IMG/VR virus record: IMGVR_UViG_3300000172_000006
Span: 1-31,306 of that record
DNA length: 31,306 nucleotides
DNA from: a virus
Direction: 5' to 3' (one strand)
In this document: positions 20,812 through 29,626 of the stretch, piece after piece
Layout of the letters: each line of letters begins with the position of its first letter
Numbering within the stretch: the first letter of the stretch is position 1
Notes under the pieces: generated by a model
What the model was told of the DNA's origin: nothing
What the model saw: only the letters and a program-made list of their open reading frames with translations
Database searches by the model: none
Translations under genes and position numbers: made by a program

Positions 20812-21200
20812 TTGTCCCAACCCTTTTGAACTGATTCAAATATTAGCTTCTCAAACCGGTCAACTCCTGAAATAAGCCCCGGATACATGAAAGATCGTTT
20901 TTTAATTTTAATTGGATACCCTCTTGGATGAATGGTTCCCCCAAACTCGTGAACAGGAGCATAAATACTTGAGGACTTCATGGTCCCCACAAGAGAGTCT
21001 TGTCTTTCCTTTACAGAGTACGTTAAGCTTCGTTTTAAAGCCCCTGTCTTGGTTGCAAGGCGTTTATCACTCATGCCTGACATAAAGCGATTTTTAGTAG
21101 TGGTCCTGGCTTCCTTCATATACTTTTGCATAGGAGAAAGAAACATATCTGTAAAGTTATCCGGCAACTTAGGTTTTTTTATTTTAAAACTAAAGTCCAT
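20808..21200 (-). CDS. HK97 gp10-like neck/tail protein
   Basis: 130 residues. Contains KTGALKRSLTYSVKERQDSL, SSSIYAPVHEFGGTIHPRGY and a R-S-F-M-Y-P-G segment. The T-G-x-L-x-x-S ... Y-A-x-x-x-E-F-G-G ... R-x-F-x-x-P-A/G pattern is the signature of the HK97 gp10/tail-component family, which completes the head-tail interface. Length is normal. It overlaps the connector gene by 11 bases and the next gene by 4 bases. Confidence 0.85.
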   Translation of the reverse strand: MDFSFKIKKPKLPDNFTDMFLSPMQKYMKEARTTTKNRFMSGMSDKRLATKTGALKRSLTYSVKERQDSLVGTMKSSSIYAPVHEFGGTIHPRGYPIKIKKRSFMYPGLISGVDRFEKLIFESVQKGWDK

Positions 21201-22020
21201 GCTTCATGTTCCTTTTAGCCATTGCCATGAATTCCGGTAAAAGATTATCTGTCAATTTTGTAAATGCCATTGTACCACCATCAGGACCAAAGTTTTTAGA
21301 ACTCGTCCCCCATTCCCTTCCTTGTGCCTGAGTGAACCAGAAGCATCCTTGTCTGACTAATAATTGTTTTAACCAGGCAGGGACATTTGCATCAGTGTAC
21401 CCTGCTGTATAATCTATAATAACAGTTTGATAAGAATCCTTTATTTTAAAGTTCGGATAAACAATCCCGGCTTCCTTATCTAAAGTGTATTTGTTTAAGT
21501 AAATTTCAGGAATGTTTAAATAAATCTCTGCTGAATCAATACAGCTTGCAGGAAACATTGTTAATATCTCTGAAGATTTAAAATCACCATATCCTGATAC
21601 TGTTGTTGCTGCCCAATTCGATCCCAAAGCGTTCACTGCAGCAACCACTGCTGTCACTGTTGTATTGGCAACCCAGGTTACGGTAACGTCCGGTGTTCCA
21701 CTATCTAATACAAGGCTTAAACCTGTTGAAAGAACTTCACAAGTTGCTGTGGATTCGGTTCCGGTGTTCTCAATCGTCATAACCCCCGTTGTACCAACCC
21801 CTACCCTGGAAATAGCACTTATAGGATAATTCTTTGTTCTAAAGAAAGAGAACCCATACCCGTCAACATATTCAGCATAAGTTGTTGAAGCCCAAGTCCT
21901 ATTGGTTATCATGTCCCAAATAGACATAACAGAGGTTGCCAATATAGTTAACAAAGCATCATCCGTTGCCCCTGATATTCCAAGTTCTGTTTTTAAGTCT
22001 GTTTTATCTATAAAAGCCAT
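21190..22020 (-). CDS. Head-tail connector (gp6-like) with inserted domain
   Basis: 276 residues from the ATG at 22020 with AAGGA six bases upstream (a TTG at 22026 abuts the site and is rejected). The N-terminal part (FIDKTDLKTELGISGATDDA, then WDMITNRTW) and the C-terminal part (VPAWLKQLLVRQGCFWFTQA and GREWGTSSKNFG) form the gp6-type adaptor: helices joined by loops that stack under the portal. Residues about 75-150 form an extra Thr/Val-rich module (TATCEVLSTGLSLVLDSGTP) absent from the roughly 100-200 residue members, explaining its length. Confidence 0.75.
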   Translation of the reverse strand: MAFIDKTDLKTELGISGATDDALLTILATSVMSIWDMITNRTWASTTYAEYVDGYGFSFFRTKNYPISAISRVGVGTTGVMTIENTGTESTATCEVLSTGLSLVLDSGTPDVTVTWVANTTVTAVVAAVNALGSNWAATTVSGYGDFKSSEILTMFPASCIDSAEIYLNIPEIYLNKYTLDKEAGIVYPNFKIKDSYQTVIIDYTAGYTDANVPAWLKQLLVRQGCFWFTQAQGREWGTSSKNFGPDGGTMAFTKLTDNLLPEFMAMAKRNMKHGL

Positions 22021-22123
22021 GTTCAATCCTTGTCTGTGTGTTCATACCAACTTTGAAAGCTAACCAAATTTGAGTTTGTCCCTGATATAAATTCTCTTAA
22101 ATAAATAGTATTCTGTTTTAATA

Positions 22124-22453
22124 TTATTCAATGGTTCCCTGGCAAAAGACACAAATGTTTCCTGCACCGGCTGTTATCTCTAAAGCTTGAGCAGTTGCAA
22201 GTTCCATCGGTGGATTAAAATCCCATTGTAAAGAACTGTTTGCCCCGATTGAAACCGCACCAATTAAAGCTGCTGCCCCTGATAAAGTAAAGGTCAATGC
22301 CCCTGCCGTTAAGTTGTTCATTGTAACGTGTTTAAGCTTTATTTTTTTACCGGCTGTTCCCGCTAAAATTTCTTCGGTCCCTGAAGCATCGGCACTTACC
22401 GCATTTTTAATAAACCCTACCGTTGCCTGTGGACTCGTAACTGTAATTGCCAT
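22124..22453 (-). CDS. Small virion protein, probably head decoration
   Basis: 109 residues, ATG with GAGGT at six bases. Ala/Gly/Thr-rich beta-type sequence (KKIKLKHVTMNNLTAGALTF, TLSGAAALIGAVSIGANSSL) with no catalytic motif. Last gene before the connector in the head cluster; position fits a decoration or minor head protein. Its start lies just behind a hairpin. Unknown family. The 100 bases between its end and the connector hold no gene; they are AT-rich with one weak hairpin. Confidence 0.65.
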   Translation of the reverse strand: MAITVTSPQATVGFIKNAVSADASGTEEILAGTAGKKIKLKHVTMNNLTAGALTFTLSGAAALIGAVSIGANSSLQWDFNPPMELATAQALEITAGAGNICVFCQGTIE

Positions 22454-22467
22454 GCTTTACCTCATAA

Positions 22468-22484
22468 GGGGCTTTTACACCCCC
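22468..22484 (-). other. Intergenic hairpin, copy 2
   Basis: Minus-strand GGGG/CCCC arms around an 8-base loop, with the same loop sequence as copy 1 at 23267-23284. Lies between stop and start of adjacent virion genes. There is no U-tract, so it is not an ordinary terminator. Confidence 0.6.
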
Positions 22485-22491
22485 GTTAAAA

Positions 22492-23001
22492 TTAATAAGC
22501 TGCTTCAACATAAGCACCGGCTGAAAGTGGAGTATAATAAAGAACAAACTTCCCTGCTCCACTTGTTGCGTTGGCTGTGCCTGTTAACTGTCCGATAGTG
22601 CCAATAAATCCTGCACCACCAATGTCTTGAGCAGCAGGAGCTATATCAGAGATTCCTGCCGTTGCTGTAATCACTGCTGCTGTTGCCACTGCCCCACCTA
22701 CAGACTTGACCTTAATACCGGCAGCAACACCACTTAAAGACCCACTCGCTCCGGTCATCGGCTGGACTGCGATTGCCGGTGTCGTAAATGTTGCATTAAA
22801 AAGCATGGTGGTTGCGGTTGCAGAGATTGCAGTCGTAACTTCAAACCATAATCCATGAACCCTTATTTCACCATACACGTTGAAAATTTCTTCCTGTGCC
22901 TGGATCAGTTTTGCCGTTCCTAAAGCAATGGTTGTTTCAACTCTCATGCCGTTGATTAAATCAGATATTCTTGCTCTTGTGCTTGCTGCATAGTTTGCCA
23001 T
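22492..23001 (-). CDS. Ala-rich virion protein
   Basis: 169 residues, ATG with AGGAGT at eight to nine bases. Begins MANYAASTRARISDLINGMR and continues with beta-rich, Ala/Thr/Gly-rich sequence with no membrane or catalytic features. Its place among the head genes suggests a capsid accessory or fibre-like decoration. I do not recognise the family. It ends seven bases before the second intergenic hairpin. Confidence 0.6.
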   Translation of the reverse strand: MANYAASTRARISDLINGMRVETTIALGTAKLIQAQEEIFNVYGEIRVHGLWFEVTTAISATATTMLFNATFTTPAIAVQPMTGASGSLSGVAAGIKVKSVGGAVATAAVITATAGISDIAPAAQDIGGAGFIGTIGQLTGTANATSGAGKFVLYYTPLSAGAYVEAAY

Positions 23002-23013
23002 TTGTCAGCACTC

Positions 23014-23247
23014 CTATTTTGTAGCCTTTTCAGCTTTTTTTTGTTTCTTAGATACCGATTTAAAGATCATCTTTTTCTTTACAGGCTTCTTTGCCTGTTC
23101 AGCATCATAAATATTATCCAAGTGTTTCTGGTAAGGAATAGCCACTCCGTTCTCACAAAACCGTCTTGCTAAAGTTCTTTCGACATAACAGCTTTGTCCT
23201 TCTTTGTAACCGTCCTTATCCTGGTTGAAATATATATGCATTGTCAT
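23014..23247 (-). CDS. Small basic head-region protein
   Basis: 77 residues, ATG with AAGGAAGGTG upstream. Begins MTMHIYFNQDKDGYKEGQSC with a globular half (CYVERTLARRFCENGVAIPY) and ends in a Lys-rich tail (KKPVKKKMIFKSVSKKQKKA). The basic tail suggests DNA or acidic-surface contact in the head. Family not recognised. The gene starts directly behind the first intergenic hairpin. Confidence 0.6.
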   Translation of the reverse strand: MTMHIYFNQDKDGYKEGQSCYVERTLARRFCENGVAIPYQKHLDNIYDAEQAKKPVKKKMIFKSVSKKQKKAEKATK

Positions 23248-23266
23248 TTTGTCACCTTCCTTTTAA

Positions 23267-23284
23267 GGGGGCTTTTACACCCCC
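23267..23284 (-). other. Intergenic hairpin, copy 1
   Basis: Minus-strand GGGGG-TGTAAAAG-CCCCC, a 5-base GC stem with 8-base loop, between the stop at 23291 and the start at 23247. No U-tract follows; the ribosome binding site comes directly after. Confidence 0.65.
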
Positions 23285-23290
23285 AGGATT

Positions 23291-23776
23291 TTAAGTCAAG
23301 GCAGTTAATGACCGATTGCCGGTATAACGTGGTTCAAGGATTGCCACTGCTGACAGGTTGCCGGTTGCCCCGGTTGCTGTATCAGGGAAAGAAAGTGTTA
23401 ACCAATTTTCTCCGTTTGCAACATCCATATCACTTGCATCAACTTCAACAACCAACATATAATTATCATATGTTGCATGAGCAATTACCAGTGCTGCACT
23501 TGTGGCATCTGCTGCTAAAACATCGGCATTTGCTGCCAAAGCTGCTGCACCCATAAAAGCATAGTGAAAGGTCAAGGCACTGGTTAAAGCACCATCCGTT
23601 GCCCCTGAATACACTTCGCAATAAAGTGCTGCCCCGCCAAGTGTCTGAAGGTTAACAAGGAAGGTTGCATGGTGGTAATTCTTCATGTTAATAGAATCAC
23701 ATGGATTTGTTGCTGAAGCACTTACGTCCATATCGCTTGCAATCGGTACTACTTTATAAATTTCTGGAAATTTCAT
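23291..23776 (-). CDS. Virion protein next to the major capsid gene
   Basis: 161 residues, ATG with GAGAGG in a 14-base leader identical to that of the capsid gene. Beta-rich sequence (NMKNYHHATFLVNLQTLGGA, ALYCEVYSGATDGALTSALT) resembling small all-beta capsid accessory proteins. Matching high-quality leaders suggest high expression, as expected for a decoration protein. Family not recognised, so decoration is inferred from position and leader. Confidence 0.65.
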   Translation of the reverse strand: MKFPEIYKVVPIASDMDVSASATNPCDSINMKNYHHATFLVNLQTLGGAALYCEVYSGATDGALTSALTFHYAFMGAAALAANADVLAADATSAALVIAHATYDNYMLVVEVDASDMDVANGENWLTLSFPDTATGATGNLSAVAILEPRYTGNRSLTALT

Positions 23777-23791
23777 CTTTTATACCTCTCT

Positions 23792-25090
23792 TTATGCTCT
23801 TGTATCCAATTTAACAAAATGGGAAAGAGTGTTTGTTCCTTTAAATGGAGTGATTGCCGAACCAAGGACAGGTTCCCCGTCAAATCTGTACGTAAACCGA
23901 AAAACACGCTGGTCTGTTAGGAACTGCACATGAATAGATACATCGCTTTTCATTCCACCCTTATCAATCGCTTGATACTGTGAAAAATCGCACAACATTA
24001 TATCACCGGTTGTTCCTAGCGTTTCGCATTGCTCAATCGGAACCACTGGACGACCAAAAAGAGTGCTGTACGGTTGTGCTGAAGCACCACCGGCAGGAAG
24101 ATAAACCGGAACCCCACCAGTACCAACTGCCAAGGACATAGAATCTAATTGAGTTTCACAATCTTGATTAATAATCCAAATTGAATTTGGTCTTGATGCC
24201 GCTATCATTCGCATCCGCATTTTTAAAACATTCTCATATACAATTGTCGATGCAGCCTGTCCAGCTTCTTTGCTTACAGAAACCATACAACCTGAATTAA
24301 GAATACCCAAAGGCTGTCCTGCACCAGAACCGTTTATAATCGCATCAGTCAGCTTAAATTCAAACTCTTTTGCAAAACCGGCTTCTATAATTTGCTGGAT
24401 GGTTGGAGCATCGTCCAGGTTTTCCTCTGTAACATAACAAGCCCCAACAAGTTTGTTTAGTTTCAAATCAATCTTTCTGAACTTAGGTCTTGACGGTGTA
24501 ATGGTATCTGCTTCATTTACCCAATATGATACAATTCCCCCTGCCCTGGAGCCGTTCACTCTAGATGTTTCATCAATTCCGTTAAATGTCATTGAATTGG
24601 CATTTCCACCAAGAGTTACTTTGTTAACCTGTGGCAAGATTTGACCGCTTGCCCAAGTATTCGTCAAGAGTCTGGTTGACATTTCCGTTCCGACAAGAAA
24701 ACCACCATCAGAAGGAATCCCCTCATTTAACCCTGTTGCTGCTCTTGTGGAGAGTCTTGGATCAACCGCTCTCCCTGGAACAGCAGCATTCATAACAGCC
24801 ATTAAAAACTCACCGTCAGAAGCAAAGGTGTCCCTTTTTTCCTGTTCAATAGCACTGACAGGAGTTATATCTGGTTCTTTTGCAGATTTTTTTGTACGGC
24901 TGAGCATACCCTGTGTTCGTTTTTCCAAGGTAATATTTGCTTCAAGCTCGTCAATCTCACTCAACCAAGAATTCGCCTGTTTGCGTTCTTCTTCATTCGG
25001 TTTTCTATTTTCAGACTCAATTAATGATCTCATATCGCCAAGCTGTTTAACGATAATCTCAATGTCCTCTTTCATTTTTTTGATGTTCAT
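23792..25090 (-). CDS. Major capsid protein, HK97 fold
   Basis: 432 residues, ATG overlapping the protease stop as ATGA with GAGAGG upstream. The first 95 or so residues are a Lys/Glu-rich coiled coil (MKEDIEIIVKQLGDMRSLIE and SWLSEIDELEANITLEKRTQ), the delta scaffolding domain removed by the protease. The mature part starts near NEGIPSDGGFLVGTEMSTRL and contains the HK97 features KLNKLVGACYVTEENLDD and AIINGSGAGQPLGIL. Length and gene order (portal, protease, capsid) match the HK97 head set. Confidence 0.92.
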   Translation of the reverse strand: MNIKKMKEDIEIIVKQLGDMRSLIESENRKPNEEERKQANSWLSEIDELEANITLEKRTQGMLSRTKKSAKEPDITPVSAIEQEKRDTFASDGEFLMAVMNAAVPGRAVDPRLSTRAATGLNEGIPSDGGFLVGTEMSTRLLTNTWASGQILPQVNKVTLGGNANSMTFNGIDETSRVNGSRAGGIVSYWVNEADTITPSRPKFRKIDLKLNKLVGACYVTEENLDDAPTIQQIIEAGFAKEFEFKLTDAIINGSGAGQPLGILNSGCMVSVSKEAGQAASTIVYENVLKMRMRMIAASRPNSIWIINQDCETQLDSMSLAVGTGGVPVYLPAGGASAQPYSTLFGRPVVPIEQCETLGTTGDIMLCDFSQYQAIDKGGMKSDVSIHVQFLTDQRVFRFTYRFDGEPVLGSAITPFKGTNTLSHFVKLDTRA

Positions 25091-25803
25091 TTTTTATACC
25101 TCTCTAAAGTTGAATTTATCCTATCCAAAACAGAACCTTCAATGATCGTTGGATCAGGTTCAGTGTTAGCAGCAGCAGGGATCGTTGGATTTGCTATTGC
25201 CCTTATTTTTTCGGCAGCATCGTCAAAGCGATTCTCACCGGTAAAAACGTGTTCAGTGTCACCCTCAATAATCGTTATTCTTGTTTCTGGAATAACGTCT
25301 TTCCTGGCTTCTTCAAGCGTTCTAAGCCCCACTGTAGTATCAGGATAAGCAGGGAAAGTAACCGGTCCAACATCGTATATTAAGCCGAATTCAGTTATGG
25401 TCCTTTGAGGTTTATCAGATTCAAGGTCTTTCCATTCATCTGCAAGAATATTAAAGGAAAAAGATTGACCGTCAAGTAATCCAAGATCAACCTCTTTTGC
25501 CGTTTCTCTAAAATTATGAGTGTCTACAGGAGTCGCTTCCATCTTAACGCCTGTCTTGTCCTCAACCAAAGTAAGGTTCACCCCTGATCTGGCAAAGATT
25601 AAAGAAGCGTCATGGTTTTTAAGTCCCCTAACATCTGAAGCCTTTAAAGCTTTTGTTGCTGCCCCTGGTGCTATCCGTTCGATAAATCCCATGTCCTCAC
25701 TGTCTTTATTATAAATAATAGGATACCCGACAATGCTTTTTATAGTCCCGTCACCTCGTTTCTCAACCTTGACCGGTGTTTTTATTGTCCTTGTTTCTTT
25801 CAT
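25087..25803 (-). CDS. HK97-type prohead protease
   Basis: 238 residues from the ATG at 25803, with GAGG at the right spacing; a GTG at 25809 touches that site and is unlikely. GYPIIYNKDSEDMGFIERIA, GLKNHDASLIFARSG and LLDGQSFSFNI carry the family signature, with His64 and Ser114 in this numbering as the expected catalytic pair. It cleaves the delta domain from the capsid protein during head maturation. The long C-terminal tail (DVIPETRITIIEGDTEHVFT onward) is probably the self-removed part. Next to portal and capsid genes. Confidence 0.9.
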   Translation of the reverse strand: MKETRTIKTPVKVEKRGDGTIKSIVGYPIIYNKDSEDMGFIERIAPGAATKALKASDVRGLKNHDASLIFARSGVNLTLVEDKTGVKMEATPVDTHNFRETAKEVDLGLLDGQSFSFNILADEWKDLESDKPQRTITEFGLIYDVGPVTFPAYPDTTVGLRTLEEARKDVIPETRITIIEGDTEHVFTGENRFDDAAEKIRAIANPTIPAAANTEPDPTIIEGSVLDRINSTLERYKK

Positions 25804-25812
25804 GTTCACCTC

Positions 25813-27765
25813 TTAAATTATAGATAAATAACAATCACAACCTTGATGCAACCCAGGATGAGATTTAGTACCGTTTATTTTCATTACACCGTCAGCACCG
25901 GCAGGGTCTAATTTGTCACCAGACTTCACAAAGCTTTGTCCACGACCCACCTTTTTCCCGTTCAAGCTTTTACAATATGGACAAGTTTCTGCCCCTCTTA
26001 TTCTCCAGACTGTAGAAAGCCCTGCCGACCATACAACTGCCTGGAAAGCAAAATTTGATGCCCTGACCCCTTCGTCTGCTTTTATCTTGTCCGGTCTTTT
26101 GTCCTGCCATTCATCTGCTCTTTGAACTATGGCATCCATTCCGTCAGGAACAATTGCCAGCATCTGACCCTTGGAAGAAGAAACGTGTCTTAAAGTGTAA
26201 GTATCAACATATTCCTGAGTATCTTTTTCTAAATCTTCTTCAGTTTTCAGTTCATTATTTGTGGCATCTATAATGGACGAAATGTAAGACCTTAAAACCG
26301 GTCCCATTTTCTGTTCAATATATTCAGGGAATTTCTCATAAAAATCATTCAAAAAGACCTTCATGGAAGTTTTATCTCTTGTCGGTGTTAATGCTTCCTT
26401 CTTGATCGCTTTGGTTTCTCTATTTACGACCGCCCTGGCAGCATCATAAATCAATGGGGCATATTGTTTTTGTATCCGGTCCCGTAATCTTATAGACTGA
26501 GATTCTGAAATTCTGGTTTCCGGTTCCTTGAAAAATGTTCTAAAATCTGTATCAAACGGTTCATCTGCCTGGTCCAAAGGTATCATATTGAGCATAATAT
26601 ACTTTTTATCGGCTTCCGGTGAAGGATCAGGATTCATGTTTTCTTTAGCTCTTATCTCATTAGGGCTTATACCACCAACCTGGAATATCTTATTATAAAA
26701 CTCTGCCCTTGCTTGAGAATCACCCCTTAAAAGACCCTGAACTGCAAATTCAAAGAATAAACCTGATCTTCTTTCCTGTTCTGTTAAAAGCTGCAAAGAG
26801 ATTGCACTTTCCCATCTGACAATCCAACCCATTAGGCAGGAGTCCACATACGAACCGTTTTCTTGTTCAAGATTATTCCGGTTAGAATTTGCCCCGTGTA
26901 AGGCTATTTTGTGCGGTGGAACATGATACATTCCGCAAATTTCCTTCTTTTGGAAGTCCCTGGTGCTTAAAAATTGAGCATCGTCCATCGAAACGGTTAA
27001 TGGTTGGTATTCTCCCCCACCCTCTGCAACCATGACCTTATGAGCCTTTCCAAGCCCCGAAAACCCTTCTTTTAATGCTGCATTGAATTGTTTCCTGTTT
27101 TCTTCCGTTAAAGTTTCCTTTATTTTATAAATTCCTGAAGGATGAGTCCCTTCACCGAAATAAGTAGAACCGAAATCTTCTGTTGCAAGCCCAAGCCCAA
27201 TGGCTTCCCGTGCAAGCCCGACCATTGACTTACCGACAAGACCATTGAACCCAAACCCCGGAATGTGAAAAACCTCTCTCCTTGTCCTAACCTTATCCTC
27301 ACCATTGACTTTATATGTGTATAAAAGCTCGTTCTTTTTATTTCTATGGATCTTTATTTGACCAGGGTCCGGTAATTGCCATAAATTTTTTATCTTTCCA
27401 CCAATATCTTCCCTGTCTATAAAGGCGTATGAGTTGCCCCATAATAAAAGATGCCCTTGTAAAGTTTCCCGAAAATTAAAAGAAGTTGTGTCCTGATTCG
27501 GTCTATTATGAAGAATATCGTATAAATGATGATCTGTTATTAAGTCTTTACCACCACTTTTTCTTTTTTTGTATAAATTTAAGGGTAATTTAGCAATATC
27601 TCCTGCTATAAGAGTAACACAAGCCAAGACCGTTAAATATTTCAGGGCTTCTTTTTCATCAACTTTCACCCCTGCTTTTGTCGTTTGTGCAGGACCATAC
27701 CAGAAATCATCGTAAGCAGATATTTGTCCTGAAAGGTTCCTTAAAATCTTCGTAAATAATCCCAT
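25813..27765 (-). CDS. Portal protein fused to a MuF-like C-terminus
   Basis: 650 residues. The N-terminal 400 or so (LYDILHNRPNQDTTSFNFRE, EICGMYHVPPHKIALHGANS, GGISPNEIRAKENMNPDPSP) is HK97-type portal, the dodecameric ring through which DNA is packaged. After a helical linker the final 63 residues contain RIRGAETCPYCKSLNGKKVG and SHPGLHQGCDCYL, the C-x-x-C ... H-P-x-C-x-C signature of the phage Mu F/SPP1 gp7 minor head domain. These are usually separate genes, so this is a natural fusion with no frameshift. Ordinary length would be about 400-500. It follows a tiny membrane protein gene. Confidence 0.9.
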   Translation of the reverse strand: MGLFTKILRNLSGQISAYDDFWYGPAQTTKAGVKVDEKEALKYLTVLACVTLIAGDIAKLPLNLYKKRKSGGKDLITDHHLYDILHNRPNQDTTSFNFRETLQGHLLLWGNSYAFIDREDIGGKIKNLWQLPDPGQIKIHRNKKNELLYTYKVNGEDKVRTRREVFHIPGFGFNGLVGKSMVGLAREAIGLGLATEDFGSTYFGEGTHPSGIYKIKETLTEENRKQFNAALKEGFSGLGKAHKVMVAEGGGEYQPLTVSMDDAQFLSTRDFQKKEICGMYHVPPHKIALHGANSNRNNLEQENGSYVDSCLMGWIVRWESAISLQLLTEQERRSGLFFEFAVQGLLRGDSQARAEFYNKIFQVGGISPNEIRAKENMNPDPSPEADKKYIMLNMIPLDQADEPFDTDFRTFFKEPETRISESQSIRLRDRIQKQYAPLIYDAARAVVNRETKAIKKEALTPTRDKTSMKVFLNDFYEKFPEYIEQKMGPVLRSYISSIIDATNNELKTEEDLEKDTQEYVDTYTLRHVSSSKGQMLAIVPDGMDAIVQRADEWQDKRPDKIKADEGVRASNFAFQAVVWSAGLSTVWRIRGAETCPYCKSLNGKKVGRGQSFVKSGDKLDPAGADGVMKINGTKSHPGLHQGCDCYLSII

Positions 27766-27768
27766 ATT

Positions 27769-27924
27769 TTACCTTTTGCCCACGATTGACCGTAATATTC
27801 CAAAGTTTAAAATAATTATACCAACTGAAATGATTGATACAGGCAAGGACTGAAACAAATAAAGACCGTACCCCATCAACCCCAAACCAAGCAGTATTAA
27901 TAAATCCGACAAATCAATTTTCAT
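27769..27924 (-). CDS. Small two-helix membrane protein between terminase and portal
   Basis: 51 residues, ATG at 27924, seven bases after the large terminase stop. MKIDLSDLLILLGLGLMGYG, then LYLFQSLPVSIISVGIIILN and FGILRSIVGKR give two hydrophobic segments separated by a short turn. Small membrane proteins between large terminase and portal genes occur in other phages (the DUF1056 position in lactococcal phages), so the slot is known even though the function is not. It ends three bases before the portal start. Confidence 0.65.
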   Translation of the reverse strand: MKIDLSDLLILLGLGLMGYGLYLFQSLPVSIISVGIIILNFGILRSIVGKR

Positions 27925-27931
27925 AATAACC

Positions 27932-29626
27932 TCATACAAATGTTGGAACCGGTGTTGATTTTATGCCTTCATCATACATTGCCCTTGCCATTGCCGTTAT
28001 TGTTGCAACAGCACCGTCTATTTTATTTTCATCCCCTTCTTTAAAAGGGAAAATATTATCTTTTTTATCAACCCTGCAACAAACATTTGCCATCATCCAG
28101 GTTGTGACCGGATTCCCGTCATGGTGAAAACTTCCATCCCTGATACACGCTTCAATCTCTTTCATTGGTTCAGACAAGAAAGAAACATTTTGAGGTATCT
28201 CCACACACTGGACCCCGACATTCAATAAATTTGTTATAAGCTGCTGTGCATTCCAAGGATCGTTGCAGACTTCACCACCACCATTCTCTGATCCGGATAA
28301 ATCAAAATCTTTTGCATCCTGTTTTATTGTTTCCTGAATCTCATGTATATCAATCCTCGCACCTGGAGTTGCCGTTAAAAAGCCTGTATGCACCCAACCG
28401 GCATAATGGGCATATTCTTCGTCAAATGTCCGTTCTTCCGGTATCCAATGCCTTGAGAACAGGTAATAATGACTCTTAGCATCAATGATTTTTTTAAAAA
28501 GATACATCTTGGATGCAATATCAATCTTAGATGCCAAGTCCAATCCAAGAGAAACCGGAAGCCCTTTGAAGTCGTTTATGTTAAGGTTTTCTTCACATTT
28601 ACCCCATTCGACCATATTCATCCAAGCCTGACCAGCATTTGACCATACGTTTAAGTGTTTACATTTAACTGAATTCTGGTCCCGTGGTGACTGCAAGGCC
28701 GTGTGAAGCTGTGACCTTAAATAAGGTTCTAAAACTGAAACACCTAAATTCGGATTCGCTTTTTTCCAGGTTTCAAAGTTTTCCCATTTATCATCCTTAT
28801 CAATCGTATAAATTACAGCAAACAATTCTTCATTTACAAGATCACCGGACAATATTTTTTCAACCCTTTTTTGTAAATCAAAGCATGGAACTTTGGTATT
28901 TGTCCCTGCTGTTGTGACTGACAATAGCATAGGCTGTTTCCTGGACCCCATGCCGGTCTTTCCGGTATCATAGGAGTCTTTGGTCTTAGACTCGTGGTAT
29001 TCGTCTTGTATCCAGCAATGAGGATTCCCACCGTCCCCAGGATTGCCGATCACTCTTTCAAAAAAAGAACCATCAGACAAGGAACACATTTTTCCAGGGT
29101 TTTCCGGTGTTCCCATTAAGGTTATATTAAATCGGTTTTTATATGCCGGTGTTTGTTTCGCCATTTTCCAGGCAGGAGCAAATACAAAGTCTGCCTGTTT
29201 CTCTGAGCCGGCAGCACTATAAACCTCTGCCCCTTTTTCACCATCGGCTGAAAACATATAATTCCCGACAACTGCAGCACCAAAACTTTTCCCGTTCTTT
29301 CTTGGTATCAGTAAAAACATTTCATTGAACCGTCTTAGACCATTATCTTTCCTGACCCACCCGAAAGGAACCCCAAAACAAAAACATTGCCAAGGTTCCC
29401 ACTTTAGCGTTTTCCCGCTTAAATCCCCTTTTGAATGGGGCATCAGTTCCCCGAACCTTAAAAACCTTTCGCACTTATCCATATCGAATTCAAACGGAAA
29501 GTCTTTTCTTTCCATATCGTCAAGATGCCTTTGGCAAGCCTGGATAACCTGTAAGCAAACATTAACCTTGCCAGAAACACAATCCCTGGCATACTTGTTC
29601 GCTTTATTTGTTAAAGGATGCTTCAA
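27932..29626 (-). CDS. terL: Terminase large subunit
   Basis: 564 residues; the ATG overlaps the small subunit stop as ATGA. ATPase domain: Walker A variant LLIPRKNGKSFG (residues about 106-115) and Walker B WIQDEYHE (about 206-212, Asp208/Glu209), followed by SVTTAGTN as the coupling motif. Nuclease domain: LGLDLAS with Asp363, CNDPWNA with Asp456, and KIDGAVA with Asp537. Order and length match HK97-type large terminases, which pull DNA into the head and cut it. Walker A with R-K-N-G-K-S is the usual deviant form of this family. Confidence 0.95.
   Translation of the reverse strand: MKHPLTNKANKYARDCVSGKVNVCLQVIQACQRHLDDMERKDFPFEFDMDKCERFLRFGELMPHSKGDLSGKTLKWEPWQCFCFGVPFGWVRKDNGLRRFNEMFLLIPRKNGKSFGAAVVGNYMFSADGEKGAEVYSAAGSEKQADFVFAPAWKMAKQTPAYKNRFNITLMGTPENPGKMCSLSDGSFFERVIGNPGDGGNPHCWIQDEYHESKTKDSYDTGKTGMGSRKQPMLLSVTTAGTNTKVPCFDLQKRVEKILSGDLVNEELFAVIYTIDKDDKWENFETWKKANPNLGVSVLEPYLRSQLHTALQSPRDQNSVKCKHLNVWSNAGQAWMNMVEWGKCEENLNINDFKGLPVSLGLDLASKIDIASKMYLFKKIIDAKSHYYLFSRHWIPEERTFDEEYAHYAGWVHTGFLTATPGARIDIHEIQETIKQDAKDFDLSGSENGGGEVCNDPWNAQQLITNLLNVGVQCVEIPQNVSFLSEPMKEIEACIRDGSFHHDGNPVTTWMMANVCCRVDKKDNIFPFKEGDENKIDGAVATITAMARAMYDEGIKSTPVPTFV

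Noticed and set aside
22027-22123. Terminator or small gene in the gap before the connector
   Set aside because: Only a weak 7-base A/T stem and no U-tract; short frames have no credible start.
25813-27765. MuF C-terminus as a polymorphic-toxin effector
   Set aside because: The protein ends at the MuF core motif; no extra toxin domain follows.
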